In this document: piece after piece, positions 43,701 to 56,186 of the stretch
How the letters are laid out: each line of letters begins with the position of its first letter
Numbering within the stretch: position 1 is the first letter of the stretch
NCBI RefSeq assembly: GCF_000346465.2
Contig: NC_034011.1
Location: 2,875,508-2,939,507, forward strand
DNA: 64,000 nucleotides
Direction: 5' to 3'
DNA from: Prunus persica
Taxonomy: Eukaryota > Streptophyta > Magnoliopsida > Rosales > Rosaceae
Position numbers and translations under genes: made by a program
Notes under the pieces: generated by a model
What the model saw: the letters and a program-made list of their open reading frames with translations, nothing else
What the model was told of the DNA's origin: nothing
The model's database searches: none

Positions 43701-45300
43701 GGGCCAAATCTTTTGATTTTCTTTTGGTTGAGCCTTAAATAATTTCGAAATTTAGAGAAAATGAAGGCCAATTTAGTGATCTTGGGCTTCAGAAGAATAA
43801 GGGCTCTGAGGCAATAGCTCGACCCACCATGGTATATCAAATTGGCCGAATTTGAATCAAACTCTTCTACAGTTTCCTATTTGGTAAGATAGAAATTCAT
43901 GCGATCTTTTTTTAAGAATGAAAAAACTACCAAAAGTCTTATTTTTGTCGTCCAAGTTTTGTAGTATAACTTTTCAAATGGTAGCCATCAAATGTTCACG
44001 AGAGCCTTCCTAATTAATTAAGTAAATTTATTTTTAATTTCTAACAAAATATGTGTCACTTCACAATTCCCATAGTGTTTGTTTGTGCAAATAAACTCAC
44101 GAAAGAATATTCGCTTTGTGATTCTTCAACCTTTGATCTTTCTTCTCTCTCTTCCTCGATTCCTGTAAAAAAGATCGAAGTAAATAGACCACACCTGGAA
44201 GGTATTGGCCAAAGGCCCCCCTGATGTCTAAGTTAGTTTGATTGAATTTAGGAGAAACAATAGTTAGAAAAGGGTACGGAGATTTCTTTAGGGTGAGAAC
44301 TGGGTGGCCAGGGCCGTGTATGTAATATATAGAGAGATGAGAGATGTGTGGCCAATTGCGGTGGTGGCATCACCGGTGGCTAGGGAGAGAGAGATGGAGA
44401 GTTTTCTCGGGTTTTCCAAGTAGGTTTATTCTTTCCCCAAATTGTAGAGATTGAGTCCATTAGGGATTTGATTGGGATCCAAATCTCCTAATTTGATGAT
44501 GATTAGATCTTCTTAGTAGGATAATATCTAAATTAATGGCATTATCTTATTAAATAAAGATAATATCCTATAATTAAGATATTATCCTTATTAATTAATT
44601 GGCCAAATAAATTGGTTCAATTAATTAATTTAAGGGATATTCTTTTTTTTCCATGTGGCGTGCTATGATTGGAGATGAAAATATTTGCTCCCACAGTGCC
44701 ATTTATAAAATTATGTCGTTTACAAAATTCGACATACATAAATCCAAACCCTAAAATCTTCAATTGCCAGAAATTGAAATGATGGAAATTTAAATTCCGT
44801 TATTTTAGAATTCTATGTCATTTTCAATTGCTTCATCCAAACGGAAGCTAAGGGATTTGATGAGCACATAATTATCACATTTATTATCCCTAAATTTATA
44901 TTGTTAGTACTTTGATTTATTTTATTTGAGTTTATTAGATCACTTTTAAATATTGTCTATAGTTTGGAAATATATTTTTAAAATATGGTTATTTTAGGTT
45001 TTAGCAATTGCAATAAAGAAAGGAAATTGAGTGGTGCAACCAATAAAGTGAAGTAGCCAAGCATACAAAGAAGAAGATATGGGATCCGCCAGCACTAGAG
45101 GATTGAAGTGCACTTGCCAAAGAAAGAATTATCAAATGAAGAAGGTGGCTATAGCACCATAATAGCCAACTGAATTGATTACATATGTTGATGTGTATTC
45201 CAATAAAAGAGATGAAATTGCATAAACAAAAAAAATTGGATGAGATTCACCAGCACTAGATGAACAAAATAAATGAAGGAATTATTGATTGGCTTGGCGA
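40719..45300. other. Gene-poor intergenic interval
   Basis: 4.6 kb without a supported gene. GGGCC-rich patches lie at 42830-42910 and 43535-43640, similar in kind to the element at 54.3 kb. The minus-strand frame 43544-43840 has no family likeness. Confidence 0.55.
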
Positions 45301-45843
45301 CAATTCCAACTTCATTTAAATAAGGCTAAAAGTCACTTTTGGTCCCTCTAATTTGACACTTCAATCATTTTTGACCTTATAGTTTCAATTTCTTCAATTT
45401 TAACCATGTAGTTTCGTATTTGTAGCAATTCAAGGACAAGTTAGTATTAATGTCAATTTCTTTGACAATGTAAGGGGCAATTTCGTCAACCCAAAATCCT
45501 TGAGCATAAAAGCTCGTATGAAACTCCCCTAATTTCTTGAAATTGGTCATTTGGGTTTAGGGTTCTTCAAAAATTGAGATTAGTGGTTGAATTTCGATCC
45601 CTTATATGAAATGGGGAGAATTTCAAACAAGTTTTTATGAACAAGGGATTTGGGTTGACAAAATTGCCCCTTACATCATTAAAGAAATTGATAAGAACAC
45701 TAACATGTCCTTGAATTGCTACAAATACGAAACTACAATGGCAAAATTGACGGAATTGAAATTACAAAATCAAAAGTGGTCGAAGTGCCAAACTACAGGG
45801 ACCAAAAGTGACTTTTAGCCTTATTCAAATGAAGTTGGAATTG
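45301..45843. mobile_element. Foldback (long-TIR) element, about 540 bp
   Basis: CAATTCCAACTTCATTT at the left end is matched by AAATGAAGTTGGAATTG at the right. Inside, AGGCTAAAAGTCACTTTTGG pairs with its reverse complement, and the arms pair for around 200 bases or more. Stem-encoded open frames (45606-45818) are by-products of the repeat. A fragment with GGGACCAAAAGTGAC also occurs at about 62900. Confidence 0.8.
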
Positions 45844-46401
45844 TCCATGAGGTGCTGCTATCATTCTCCTATAAATTGATGTTGCGGCATAGTTCAAAAA
45901 CACACCAGAACTCACAATCTTCTCTTGAGCTCTCTCGTCTTCCTCCTCTCTAAATTTCTGTTTTAGTTTTATTTTATGGGGAACTAACTCCCTAGCTAAA
46001 GTTAGGGAGAAAGCTTTTAATATGATTGTGTAATTTTTATTAGTTTGATCCAAACTTAAGCTTTAATGTGAATTTGTAGTTTTTTTTTTATAAAATTAAT
46101 TGATGAGTGTTTGATAATCTATTTCATGGGTTCAATCATGTTTTTTCCATGGTGTAGTAAAAACTTTCATGCTTTTAAAAAAGGAGAGAATTACTAAGAT
46201 TATTAGAATTTCGATGAAGATGTGTGACGCTACAATTTATGGTAGACAAAGCTTGATGCATTTCTTGTGATTAAGTTCACAGATCATGTAAAGGTGGCTG
46301 TTTATTTACCCAAACATGCTCATTATTTACCTTCTAGGGGCAAGCAACAGATAGGAAACAAAGAAAAAGTAATCTCAACAGATAGGAAACTTGCTCATTA
46401 T

Positions 46402-49400
46402 TTACCTTCTAGAGTCAGTGATGGTCAAGTTGTGGCAGGATCTAGTATCTATGTAGCGAAGATTTTGCATTGCTCCGTTTTGCACGGCCAAGATTTTCAG
46501 GGTATCTAAATTCCAAAGCTTCAGAAATAGAAGAAGTGGAAATCCATCTTTGCAGCAAACCATCCGTGTTCCTAGATAAGAATCAGAGTGGAAAGAAAGG
46601 GATCTAAGTTTCGGAAGCAGGCCTAGCGTTGGCATTGGATCATCTTTAATTTTAGAGGCCGATAAGGTAAGCTGGGTGAGGCTTTGCGGGAGTTGATTTA
46701 TGATGACCTGATTTTCAAGCTTCCCAAACAAATGTAGGCTGGACAGATTCGTAAGGTGAGAGATGGTCTCTAGTTTCAGATGCTGAGGTGCCCTCTTCTC
46801 ATCTATTGATCTCAGCCTCAAAGATTCTAGGTCAGTCAGTTTCTCAATCCATTTCGCCACTAGCATTTGCTCTGTAGGTGCAAGATTGAATACCAAAGCC
46901 AATTTTCGAAGTTTCGTCAACTTGTCCAGACGATCCTTGAGAGGATGGCCCTTCTCCACAAATAGGCCAGATAATATCATCAGATCTTTCATCGATATCA
47001 TGAAAATTGGTCGATGTATTTGACAGTTCTCGTTCAAGTAGAGATGCCGAATTTTCTTCAGCTTCCATATTGAACTAGGGAGTGTTCTAACATGGGTATG
47101 CTTCAAATCTAGAGTTAAGAGTTTCACCAAGTCCCCAATAGATTCAGGGATCGTCAATAGGTAAGTTCGCCTTAATCCCAAATATGTCAGCTGCTTTAAT
47201 TTTCCAATGGTCTCCGGCAACTTTGGTCTGAACACACGTTCAAGGTCAAGAGTCTGTAGTTTTCCGAAGAGACCACCAGCAATGCCCCTGCTAATAATTT
47301 CACCTACTTCCTCTCCAGGTTTGATTTTTGCTCGGTCATCAAAGAAGAGAACCGATCGGGGAAAGCTTTCCTTCAGCAAAACATTTCGCCAATTTGTGTA
47401 GAGACCATGAATTTGACGGGAACTGGTATCGTATGTATTACCATCTTCAGAATCATGAAGGTTATAGTTTCTGTCTACATTACTTGTAGGAGAAGTTAGA
47501 GATGACCCTGAACCTGTTTCGCTGCTATTATTGTCGTTGCCACCTTGCAACAAGAGATGTCGCACAGCACTAGGCAAGCGACATGTCTTGACCTTCCCAT
47601 TAGGCTTTCTTTGAACCATTTGAACCACATTACGCCCAATCAACTCTGATAGATACGCATATGCAACAGTTTCGGGAATTTTTGTTTTCTCATCTCCGCT
47701 TACTTGTGCCAATCCTTGTGCAACCCACGAAGCGACAATTCTCCTTGCAGGGATTTCAAAGTCCCTAGAGAAAAGTTGGAAGTAAGACAAACATTTACTC
47801 AGAATTTTGTCGAATTGCAAGTCTGCATTATTCACTTTCACAGTATCAAACCACGGTGTTCGGTTCTGTCCTTGAGTGATACGCTCAAGCTCCTTCAAAT
47901 ATTCCTCTGGTGTCGACACTTCCTTCCACGACAGTAGATACCCAACACTAATTACGGCAAGTGGTAAGCCTCCGCCTCTCCCTAAAACTTCCTTTGCATC
48001 AGTTTGCAGTTCATCAGGACAGTGATGCACTATCTGGGAAAAAAGATCCCAGCTCTCTTGTTTGGTTCGTAACCGAAGGTGGTGAATGCTATTTTGGTCA
48101 GCGTGTGACGCGATGGCCTTCTTGCATGTGGTGAGGACAATCCTGCTCTTGTTTGCCATTTCTGGAAATGCTACTTTAAGAGCATCCCAGGTTTCCGTTG
48201 ACAAGACATTGTCTAACACTAGAAGGTATCTCTCCTTCTTCAAGAAATCCCTCACTTTCGCAATCCAGTATTCCCTGCCCTGCTTCTCTTGCGTCTTCAG
48301 GACCTGGTTTCCAACGGCTTCCAATAGTTCACTTTTGTCAGACACTTGAGGTACGGAGACCCAACGACGGACTTGAAAACGGCGCTGAATGGTAGGGTGG
48401 TTATAGACTTCCTTGGCCAGAGTTGTCTTACCAATTCCCTTCATCCCCACAATGGAAATCACAGAGCGCTCTTTTCTGTTAGAAGTCAGTTGCGAGACCA
48501 GTTCATATACGTTTTCTTCCAGACCAACTACTGAGCAAGAATCCGCCCTTACCTCAATCGAATATACTTTTATGCATCTCTGAAGAAGATTTACAGCGTG
48601 CGTGATTCCCTTAATCTCCGAGATGGTGGTTACAAGCTCTGAGCCTTGGATGCCGGAGGCCTTTGAGTACTGCTCTGCTTCACAAGTCAGTTTCTTCAAT
48701 TGCTCCAAGTAAGCACTTCTAAACTTAGGGGCATAGGCTTCAGTGGGGGTTTTTTTTTTTTGGTTGAAGTCTTCAGTGGGTTTGGTAGCTTTGAAAAGTT
48801 TATGCATGTGCTCCAACTCCTTGCTCATTGCGCTGACACACAACGATAACTCTTTGCTTGTTTGCCGCAATTGAATGAGCCTGTTACGAATGTTTTCTAC
48901 AGCTGATGACAAATGCCTGTCCATATCCTGATACTCAACGGTTTGCTGTCGAGGAGATTTGCGGGCAAAATTTGAAGACCGTCCTGTGATAAATTTAAAA
49001 CCGTATCTTTCCTTTGTTTCCAGAAGGTCGGAGATCTTGGAGCCAAGGGACATTATTCCCCCCTTGAGCTTCCGCCTAGCCCTCCAATTACGGCTGAAAT
49101 ATACCCACCACCACCATTTCTGTCGATTTGCTGCTATATTTATGTAGGCAATGTCATTTATTGCTTCCTCAACCGTCTTGCTTGCTTCCTTCAACCATGA
49201 CTTTTCCATTTCGCTTTCCAGCTTTAGCGATTGTAAATCTTCCATGAAAAAAGGCAGCAGATCTACATGCATCTTGACGGATATCACTTGCTCCACCATG
49301 CCATCCATCAATTTTGAGTTCCCAATGATCAGCTCCATTAGGGAGGACACCAACTCAGCAGCTCTTAAGCTAACACACAGCGCTGGTGTCTGAACAGATT

Positions 49401-49988
49401 GATATTCATCAATCTCATCAACAATGGATCTGGCAAGCAAGCTTCTAACCTTGGACCTTGACTGCTCCAATGTTGCGCGGATGTTCCTTGCGCATACTTC
49501 CTTGTTTCCTTTGCTGCTGCTCCTCCTCCGGCTCATCCCAAGGTTGCTATTAATCATTTCCTCGATCCGCCTCATCCCACGGGCAACATCAAGCATGGGT
49601 AGCAGATGATTAGTTATTAATGAAAAAACAAACCACTTGGAAGATTTGCTTCGCTTTCTCAATTCTTCGAAGCTCTCAAGGCACCACGTTGACTCCGAAA
49701 CCACTTTTCTTGCATTCGTTATCCAGCTCTGCTCCGTTTCATTCAGTCGAAGAGTAATTCCTGCCTGGATGAGTTGTTCAGAATCCAAAAACTGACTGGC
49801 TTTCCGTGTGATTTGATCCTCTGACCTCAAAACTTCATCATAATCTTTAAAAGAGCGCCCAAGAACCCGGATTCTCTTTCAATCCACTTGCGTTTCGTGT
49901 TCGAGTATGCAAAAGAAATTGCCCTTGCGACGCTGCAGAGAAGGTAAAAAACCAACAGGACGCAAGAGGCGACAACTACAATGGCCAT
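46402..49988 (-). CDS. CC-NB-ARC-LRR immune receptor B, single-base frameshift near the N-terminus
   Basis: The likely ATG is at 49988. It gives a hydrophobic anchor (MAIVVVASCVLLVFYLLCSV), then KRKWIERESGFLGALLK, as in the third NLR at 63549. Near 49845-49855 the frame is lost by one base; the rest continues as an open frame of about 1,140 codons down to 46402. In codon numbers of that downstream frame (counted from 49830), an Rx-N-like coiled coil ends RRKLKGGI...KERYGFKF (251-280). An extra coiled stretch follows, then NB-ARC with P-loop GMKGIGKTT (462-470), kinase-2 LLVLDN (536-541), RNBS-B KSRIVLTT (561-568) and GLPL (GGGLPLAV, 619-626). LRRs fill the last third. The MHD position reads LPS. 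The 3' end overlaps a direct repeat of about 35 bases (46320 and 46390). Its own DUF4220 partner lies about 9.7 kb upstream in divergent orientation. Confidence 0.9.
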
Positions 49989-51659
49989 GGGTTGCTCTTC
50001 TCTTCTCCTCTGTAGTTGGAGTTGTCAAAATGTATCTGGAACTTCAGTTCAAACAGATCAAGTTGCTCAGACACTGGCTGTTTCAATTATGGACATTGGT
50101 CAATGTTGTGGATAAAGCTTCTTAGATAAAAGTCCTTTTTTATTTTATTTTTTTATTTTTATTTTTATTTTTATTTTGCCAGAAGATACGAGTCCAAAAT
50201 GGATGCAGGACATCAATTTTGACTTCTCAATAATAGACAGCCTGTGGCCAGATATGCATTTGTCCTTCTTTTTTAACGTATTTACTTCCAGCGCCATTAA
50301 ATAGAAAAGGAAAACCAAACCAACACATCCTAGCAATCAAAGTTGTCTCCTACTACAATCATGCTCACTCCATCTCAATCTCTGTAGATTTCTTTCTTCA
50401 TTAATGGAGATTTTGTTGGGTATACAAATTTTGTTCTCCAAATTAAAATGGGTTTAAAGAAAACTTGTATCAAAATGAAAATGAAAATCCCGTTGTAAAG
50501 TTGAGAGTGTAGCCCACACGTTAAGAAATAATCTATCGAAGAATGACGACTTGTTGTCTTGAAGGTTTTTAAAATTTTATTTTAATTATTTGACTGTTTT
50601 CTTGTATTTATTATGGGAGTTACAATTGTTTAATTTTCAGTTTTTATTTTTCTATTCATTGCCTTAATTTTTCTGATTTAAGGTGTCTGAAGGTTGCAAG
50701 TGTCAGATGCCTATAAAAGGTCACTCCTCCTTCACATTTGAAACACACTACAATATGATTTCTCTCTTCTCCCACTTTCATATGTTCTCCACTTTCCATA
50801 TTATTATTTTTGGGCAACGGTTTTGCGACTTGGAGACTTTTATCCAACTGTAAATGTGCTTATAGCGGACTTTGAGCTTCTGTATTGGGGGTCGTATCTT
50901 GGAGTTTTGTAGAATGTCAATACATGCATGTAGAGATGCTACAAAGACTTTAAGACAATGTCTTTAACATGCTTCACCATACCAAGCTTGATTTCTTACT
51001 CTTTACGTATATTATTCTATGCATAAATACCACCTGAACTTTCATGCATGTGCTTCATTACCACATAAACTTTTAATTTTTATTTTTAACCACCCGAACT
51101 TTGTAAAGTATTGCAATCCACCATCTACGTCTAACTCTGTTAAAGTTTCAGTTAAATTTAAGGGTATTTTTGTTGATTAACTATAACTAAGAATAATTAT
51201 ATATATAAAAAAGAATTAAAAATACAAAAAAATAAAGCTAACCTCCATATCTGGTCCATTGATTTTGTTGCCTTCCTGTATTTCCTTTTTTTCCCCCCGA
51301 AAAGCCTTCCTGCATTCATTTCATGGCTTGCACTATTTGTTCAAAAGCTTGTCCTTCATTTCAATGGAAGTTTGCATATAAAAAAATAAAAAATAAATAT
51401 AAAAAAAAATTCAGACCACAATTACTCTCTCTCACCCTCAATCCAGCAAATTCAAAAAATTTAACATCGAAGCTAGAATTTAACTCCGGTCCAATTGCTG
51501 TTTTTGTTTATGTATTCCTAATTTATCCACTAAGTCAGTTTGGTTGGTTTTTTGCGCCCAATTTTGGTGTAGCAGCTATATTTTGATTCATCCTAAATTT
51601 TGTAACTTCATCGTGGGTTTTGGGAAGGAATCAATTGCATTCCTAGTATATATAAATAT
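49989..51659. other. NLR-B upstream region, no other gene
   Basis: It holds the NLR-B promoter side and AT-rich spacer. The open frames at 50145, 50656 and 51323 lack any family signature. Confidence 0.5.
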
Positions 51660-52375
51660 CCCTCTACGATCCTTCTGTCCCTTTCACCAAAAATTAGCAA
51701 TGTCCCGTTCAATCTCCTTGCACAAACTGACCGGAAGTTTAAAACATGACATAGAATAATTTAGCATAGCCATCGCCATCGCCTTTATCAGTACCTCTTT
51801 GCCAGCGGAAGATAAATATTGCTTTGCCCATCCCATAAGTTTTGAAGCAATCTTTCTACGCACCATTTCAAACACTCCGCGTTTAGACACCCCAAAATCT
51901 GTATTTAACCCTAGGTATTTTCCAAAATCCCCATTCTGCTGAACCCCTAAGATATGTGCCAGTTGACATTTCAATCTTGCTGGGCATTTCTTTCCAAAGA
52001 AGATAGAACTCTTGTCAAAATTAATGCATTGACCAGAGCCCTTCGCATAGCAGTCCAAAATTTGCTTTAAACAATAAACCTCTTGTTCGTCAGTGTGACA
52101 GAATATGACATAATCATCTGCAAAAAATAAGTGTGAAATACTGAGCCCTTGAGGACGGAGCTGAAATCCATGAAGAGATCCCCTTTCTTCATGACGATGA
52201 AGCAAAGCAAATAAGCCTTCAGCACAAATTAGAAATAAAAAGGGGGATAATGGGTCCCCTTGCCTGAGGCCCCTAGAAGACAAGGACTATTTGTGATCAC
52301 ACATACTAACCTTGAGAACCATGAATGACACAATAAAAATGGTCTGTGATGTTAGAAACTCTGTCAAATTGCTGA
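51660..52375 (-). pseudogene. LINE-type reverse transcriptase fragment
   Basis: Minus-strand reading gives the non-LTR RT motifs SRGLRQGDPLSPFLFLICAE and LFFADDYVIF (the FADD catalytic box), then KYLGL and SSAGKEVLIKA. Stops interrupt both sides: one just before the SRGLRQGDPL motif, and a TGA where the family has Trp (FW*KGQ) at about 51680. Endonuclease and 3' parts are missing. It is a dead L1-like LINE fragment. Confidence 0.9.
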
Positions 52376-52583
52376 CATGGAAGGTACGTGGGCTCCATAT
52401 CTCCAATAATGTCGTGACACGTGGATAAGATAAAATATATATATAATAAAAAACATTTTAAAATTAAAAAATCATTAAAAAATTTTAAATGGGGCTTAAC
52501 AATTGTAGTATTCTAATTGTCTAGGTCAAACATCAAGTTATATTTATACACCAAGATTAAACATACATTTAATTACATGAGAC

Positions 52584-52589
<6 letters not shown>

Positions 52590-52645
<56 letters not shown>

Positions 52646-52647
52646 AA
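52590..52647. repeat. (CT)n(TA)n compound microsatellite
   Basis: CT repeats pass directly into TA repeats. Length is likely variable. Confidence 0.9.
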
Positions 52648-52769
52648 TTAAAACATACATATAATTATAAGTAATATATAATTTAAAGGAAGTTAAAAAA
52701 AAAAAAAAAACCTTTGCCTTTTGTTGGGCCCACCTATCTCTCTCTATTTTTCTTTTTCTTTTTCCTTCT

Positions 52770-53010
52770 TCTTCCAATTTCCGTCTGTCTCCATCTATTC
52801 CTTTATCTCTTTTTTTAATTTTTACATTTATGTATTTTAGTAAAAGGAGAAGGGGCAAAAAGGGAAGATTATAAAAGGTTAAGTGGAGGGCATTTTCAGC
52901 AATTCATTGTGCTGAAGAGAAAACTAAACTAAAAACAACATTTAAAAGAGGGCCATTTCTGTCATTACACTGCGCTTAAGAACAGTGTTTAGATGAATTG
53001 CCCTTTAGTG
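52770..53010 (+). repeat. Dispersed repeat, copy 2 (partner at 29940-30200)
   Basis: Same shared blocks as copy 1, in the same orientation, with small substitutions and indels. Confidence 0.75.
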
Positions 53011-54324
53011 TATACATATATAATTTTGCAAAACGGGCAGAGAGTTTATGAGATATTATTACAAGTTTTATTGAGCCTAATTACTCTTGCTGGCTGTCAT
53101 TGCTTTGAATTTGGCAGAAAAACATATAGTTTTTGTAGTATATATGCAGTAGTTTAACACCTCAATCTGACTCTGATTTGGGAGGCAATCCACTACTATA
53201 AAAGCCTTAACCAGTTGGCTGGAAAAAGGGAGAGCAGCATATTTCTAGAAATGTTTTATTATAATTATTATGATTATTATTTTGTTCATCCGCATTTTTT
53301 ATTTTTCATGGGAAAGGTTCAAGTGTTCATGGGATATGAGCAATACGAGTATACACTTACAAGGGCCATAAGTTGTTATGTCTTGAAGAGTAGGGATGCC
53401 ATACAACCTAGCTACACCGAGACATTATCTTTGAGACATTATCCTTTAAAAAAAACCCTTTTAGAAGGATGCCACAAGAATGATTGGCATTGCCAGACAA
53501 GTTTTTCCATTTGTTTTGTTTGAGAATTGGGTTTTCAAGGCAGCATGTTTTATGCATAGTATTATCTTGTTGACTCATCTGATGATAAATTCGCATATAC
53601 ACAGGGACAGATCCAGGAGTTCAAAATGGATTGGGTTGAATTTACCTTATAATCAAACTCAACGGGACAAGTAAATTAGAATTTAATCAATAACATAAAA
53701 TAATAGGAGGGCATAATGAGCCATACCTGTCAAAATGCATATAGTACATAACTGGTTCTAAGATGACTTTTTCAACTTCTGCATTCATTCTTGAAAGAGT
53801 TTTTATCAATTCAATGAAATTACGACGATTTGATGAGTCACAAAATTCATCGTTACCTCTAAAAGTCATCTCTTGATTTGGTAGATACCTATGTTCTTGA
53901 TTGTAATTGTAAGTCTCAACCGATTTTGTGTAATATCTTGCGGTGGTTACACGGTTGCACTATTCTGTCAATATGTTGAGTAAGGTTCATTACATTCATC
54001 AACTTTTGCATAGCAAGATGATGTGGGAATTTATATTGACTAAATGAGCAAAGCAAGCACATTTTACCCACCAACTCGCTTCCAATTTTTAAACCATTCC
54101 ACTGTGAATACCTTGTGTGAATGATCAATTTTAACAAAATTTTTAGTAACTGTGAGTTAAGAAAATTACCTCAACAAAAAAAAAAAAGAAAAAAAAAGTG
54201 CAAGGCTTGGCTTCTTAACTTGCTGAATTTATGTGCTCTCTTGCTGCAAGCTCAATCGCAGTCAATTTGGTTATCTAGGGGAAGCTGGAGCAAAGTTTGC
54301 TCTGTTTCTCTCACGAGTCATCGG
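53011..54324. other. Intergenic, nothing supported
   Basis: AT-rich spacer. The open frames at 53215-53523 and 53916-54137 have no recognisable protein features. Confidence 0.5.
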
Positions 54325-55245
54325 AGACTTAGGGCTCGTCAATGGGCCAGGTCGGGTTGGGTTTTTTTAGAAAATTCAAAGCCCAAGTCCGACCCATGAG
54401 CTGGGCTTGAGAAAGCCCATCGGGCCGGGCCAGGCTAAGCCCAACGGGCCGGCCTAAACGGGCCCTACTTCATTCAAAAAAAATCATAAACTTAATCATA
54501 AGGGCATTTTAGTCCAAATTTGAGATTAAACTCACTTAATTCCAATATTTTCACTTCAAACCAAATTCATAAAACACCCAATAAAGTCACACAACTTATA
54601 AGATTTTCCACAAAAATAATAAAACCAAGTATTATTTTTGAGGTTATTACATAATTAGATCGTAATACGTTCTAAGAAATCATTTTAAAAATTAATAAGT
54701 ATCAAAAAAATATTTTTTTAAAGGATGATATGAATAAATATGCAAATATTTGGTGATATGTTCAAGAAAAGCATGATTATATTTGGTGGTATGATTATGT
54801 TTCGTGATATGAGTATATTTGGTGATGTGATATGTTGTTCATCTTATATATATATATATATATAATTGTTCAATTAATAATTGACACAAATTAATGTGCT
54901 AAACATCCAATTATAAACTATGAATGAGTAAAGAAAAGTAAATGAAATGAAACAAATTATATATGTGATTTAAGTGATATAATCCTAAACCTAAACTCTT
55001 ATTTATACATAATTATATATGTATGCGGGCCTAACGGGCCGGGCTTTTATGGGCGGGCCGGGCCAAGCTTTCTTGGGCTTAATCGGGCCCGACCTATGAG
55101 CTGGGCCAGGCTTCAAACACCCAAGCCCAAGCCTAGCCCAGCCCAAGACGGGCCAGGCCATGTCAAAGTCCATAACGAGCCGGGCCGAATTTTTTTTCGA
55201 TGGCCCGGGCGGGCCCCCATGGGCCCATAAGCCCGCATGCCAAAT
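54325..55245. mobile_element. GGGCC-rich non-autonomous element
   Basis: Left subterminal sequence GGGCTCGTCAATGGGCC and many GGGCCGGGC or AAGCCCAA units face similar inverted units at 55020-55210 (CATAACGAGCCGGGCC). The core is AT-rich and non-coding. GGGCC-rich MITE-like repeats of this kind are common in eudicots, and a hAT origin is often suggested. I cannot fix the exact ends. Confidence 0.5.
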
Positions 55246-55499
55246 GATGAGGCCTACGGATACTTCATATTCCAATAAAAAAGGAGTAGGTATTATGCTT
55301 TATATGGGGAAATGCAACAACCAACAAAGGTGGGCCAATGACGAAATTTGGGCTGGGCTACCTATATCAGAAAATGTCTTTGGTTAATGCAAATATTAAG
55401 AATTAAAATTATTAATTAAATAAGAATAGTATAGTAAATTCACTTTTTTTCATATTTAAAAAAATTAAAATTAAAAGAAAAAATAGATAATGGATTATA

Positions 55500-56186
55500 T
55501 CTATATATCTATATATATAAAGCAAAAGACAGAGAATGGTGAAACATTCAAAATACCAGAAAATGCCCTTGATTAATGCAAACATTAAGAATTGAAATTA
55601 TTAATTAAATGAGGATAATATGGTAAATTCATAATTTTCCGTATTAAAAAAAATTAAAATTAAAAGAAAATTCAGATAATGGGTCCTATTTTTATGGAAC
55701 ACAAATATCCATTATTTTTTTTAATTCTAAAATAAATTAAATTTTTTTAAAAAAAAAAACCTCTCGCATGCGCGAAAGTGCGTGCAGAGAGGCTAGTATA
55801 TATAAAGCAATAGGCAGAGAATGGTGAAACATTCAAAATACCAGAAAATGCCCTTTGTTAATTCAAACATTAAGAATTGAAATTATTAATTAAATGAGGA
55901 TAATATCGTAAATTCACATTTTTAATATTAAAAAAATTAAAATTAAAAACAAAATAAGATAATAGGTCCTACTTTTATGGAACATAACTACCCTGTTTTT
56001 TTTTCTTAATTCTAAAAATAAAAATAAAAAAGAAAAAGAAAACCAATTGACACATGCGTGAGCATGTGTCAAGGGGCTAGTTTTTATAAAACACAACTAC
56101 CCATTATCTTTTTTTATTCTAAAATAAATTTAAATTTTTTAAAAAAAAACCTCGGGCAGTCGCAGAAGCGCGTGCAAAGAGGTTAG
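55500..56186 (+). mobile_element. Head-to-tail row of Helitron-like elements
   Basis: One copy starts TCTATATATATAAAGC at about 55508 and ends with hairpin CCTCTCGCA...GAGAGG and CTAG at 55793-55796. A second runs from 55797 to CTAG at 56077-56080 after hairpin TTGACACATGC...GCATGTGTCAA. A third, 3' half only, ends in a TTAG variant at 56183-56186. A 5' half lies at about 55385-55499. They share the body sequence GTGAAACATTCAAAATACC with the 15.3-16.2 kb elements. Confidence 0.75.

Noticed and set aside
43544..43840. 98-residue minus-strand frame
   Set aside because: No family likeness, and its GGGCC-rich part resembles dispersed repeat sequence.
45606..45818. 70-residue frame at 45.6 kb
   Set aside because: Lies in the arm of the foldback element; the frame comes from the inverted repeat.
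51684..52283. Functional reverse transcriptase
   Set aside because: Flanked by in-frame stops and lacks endonuclease and 3' parts; a dead LINE fragment.
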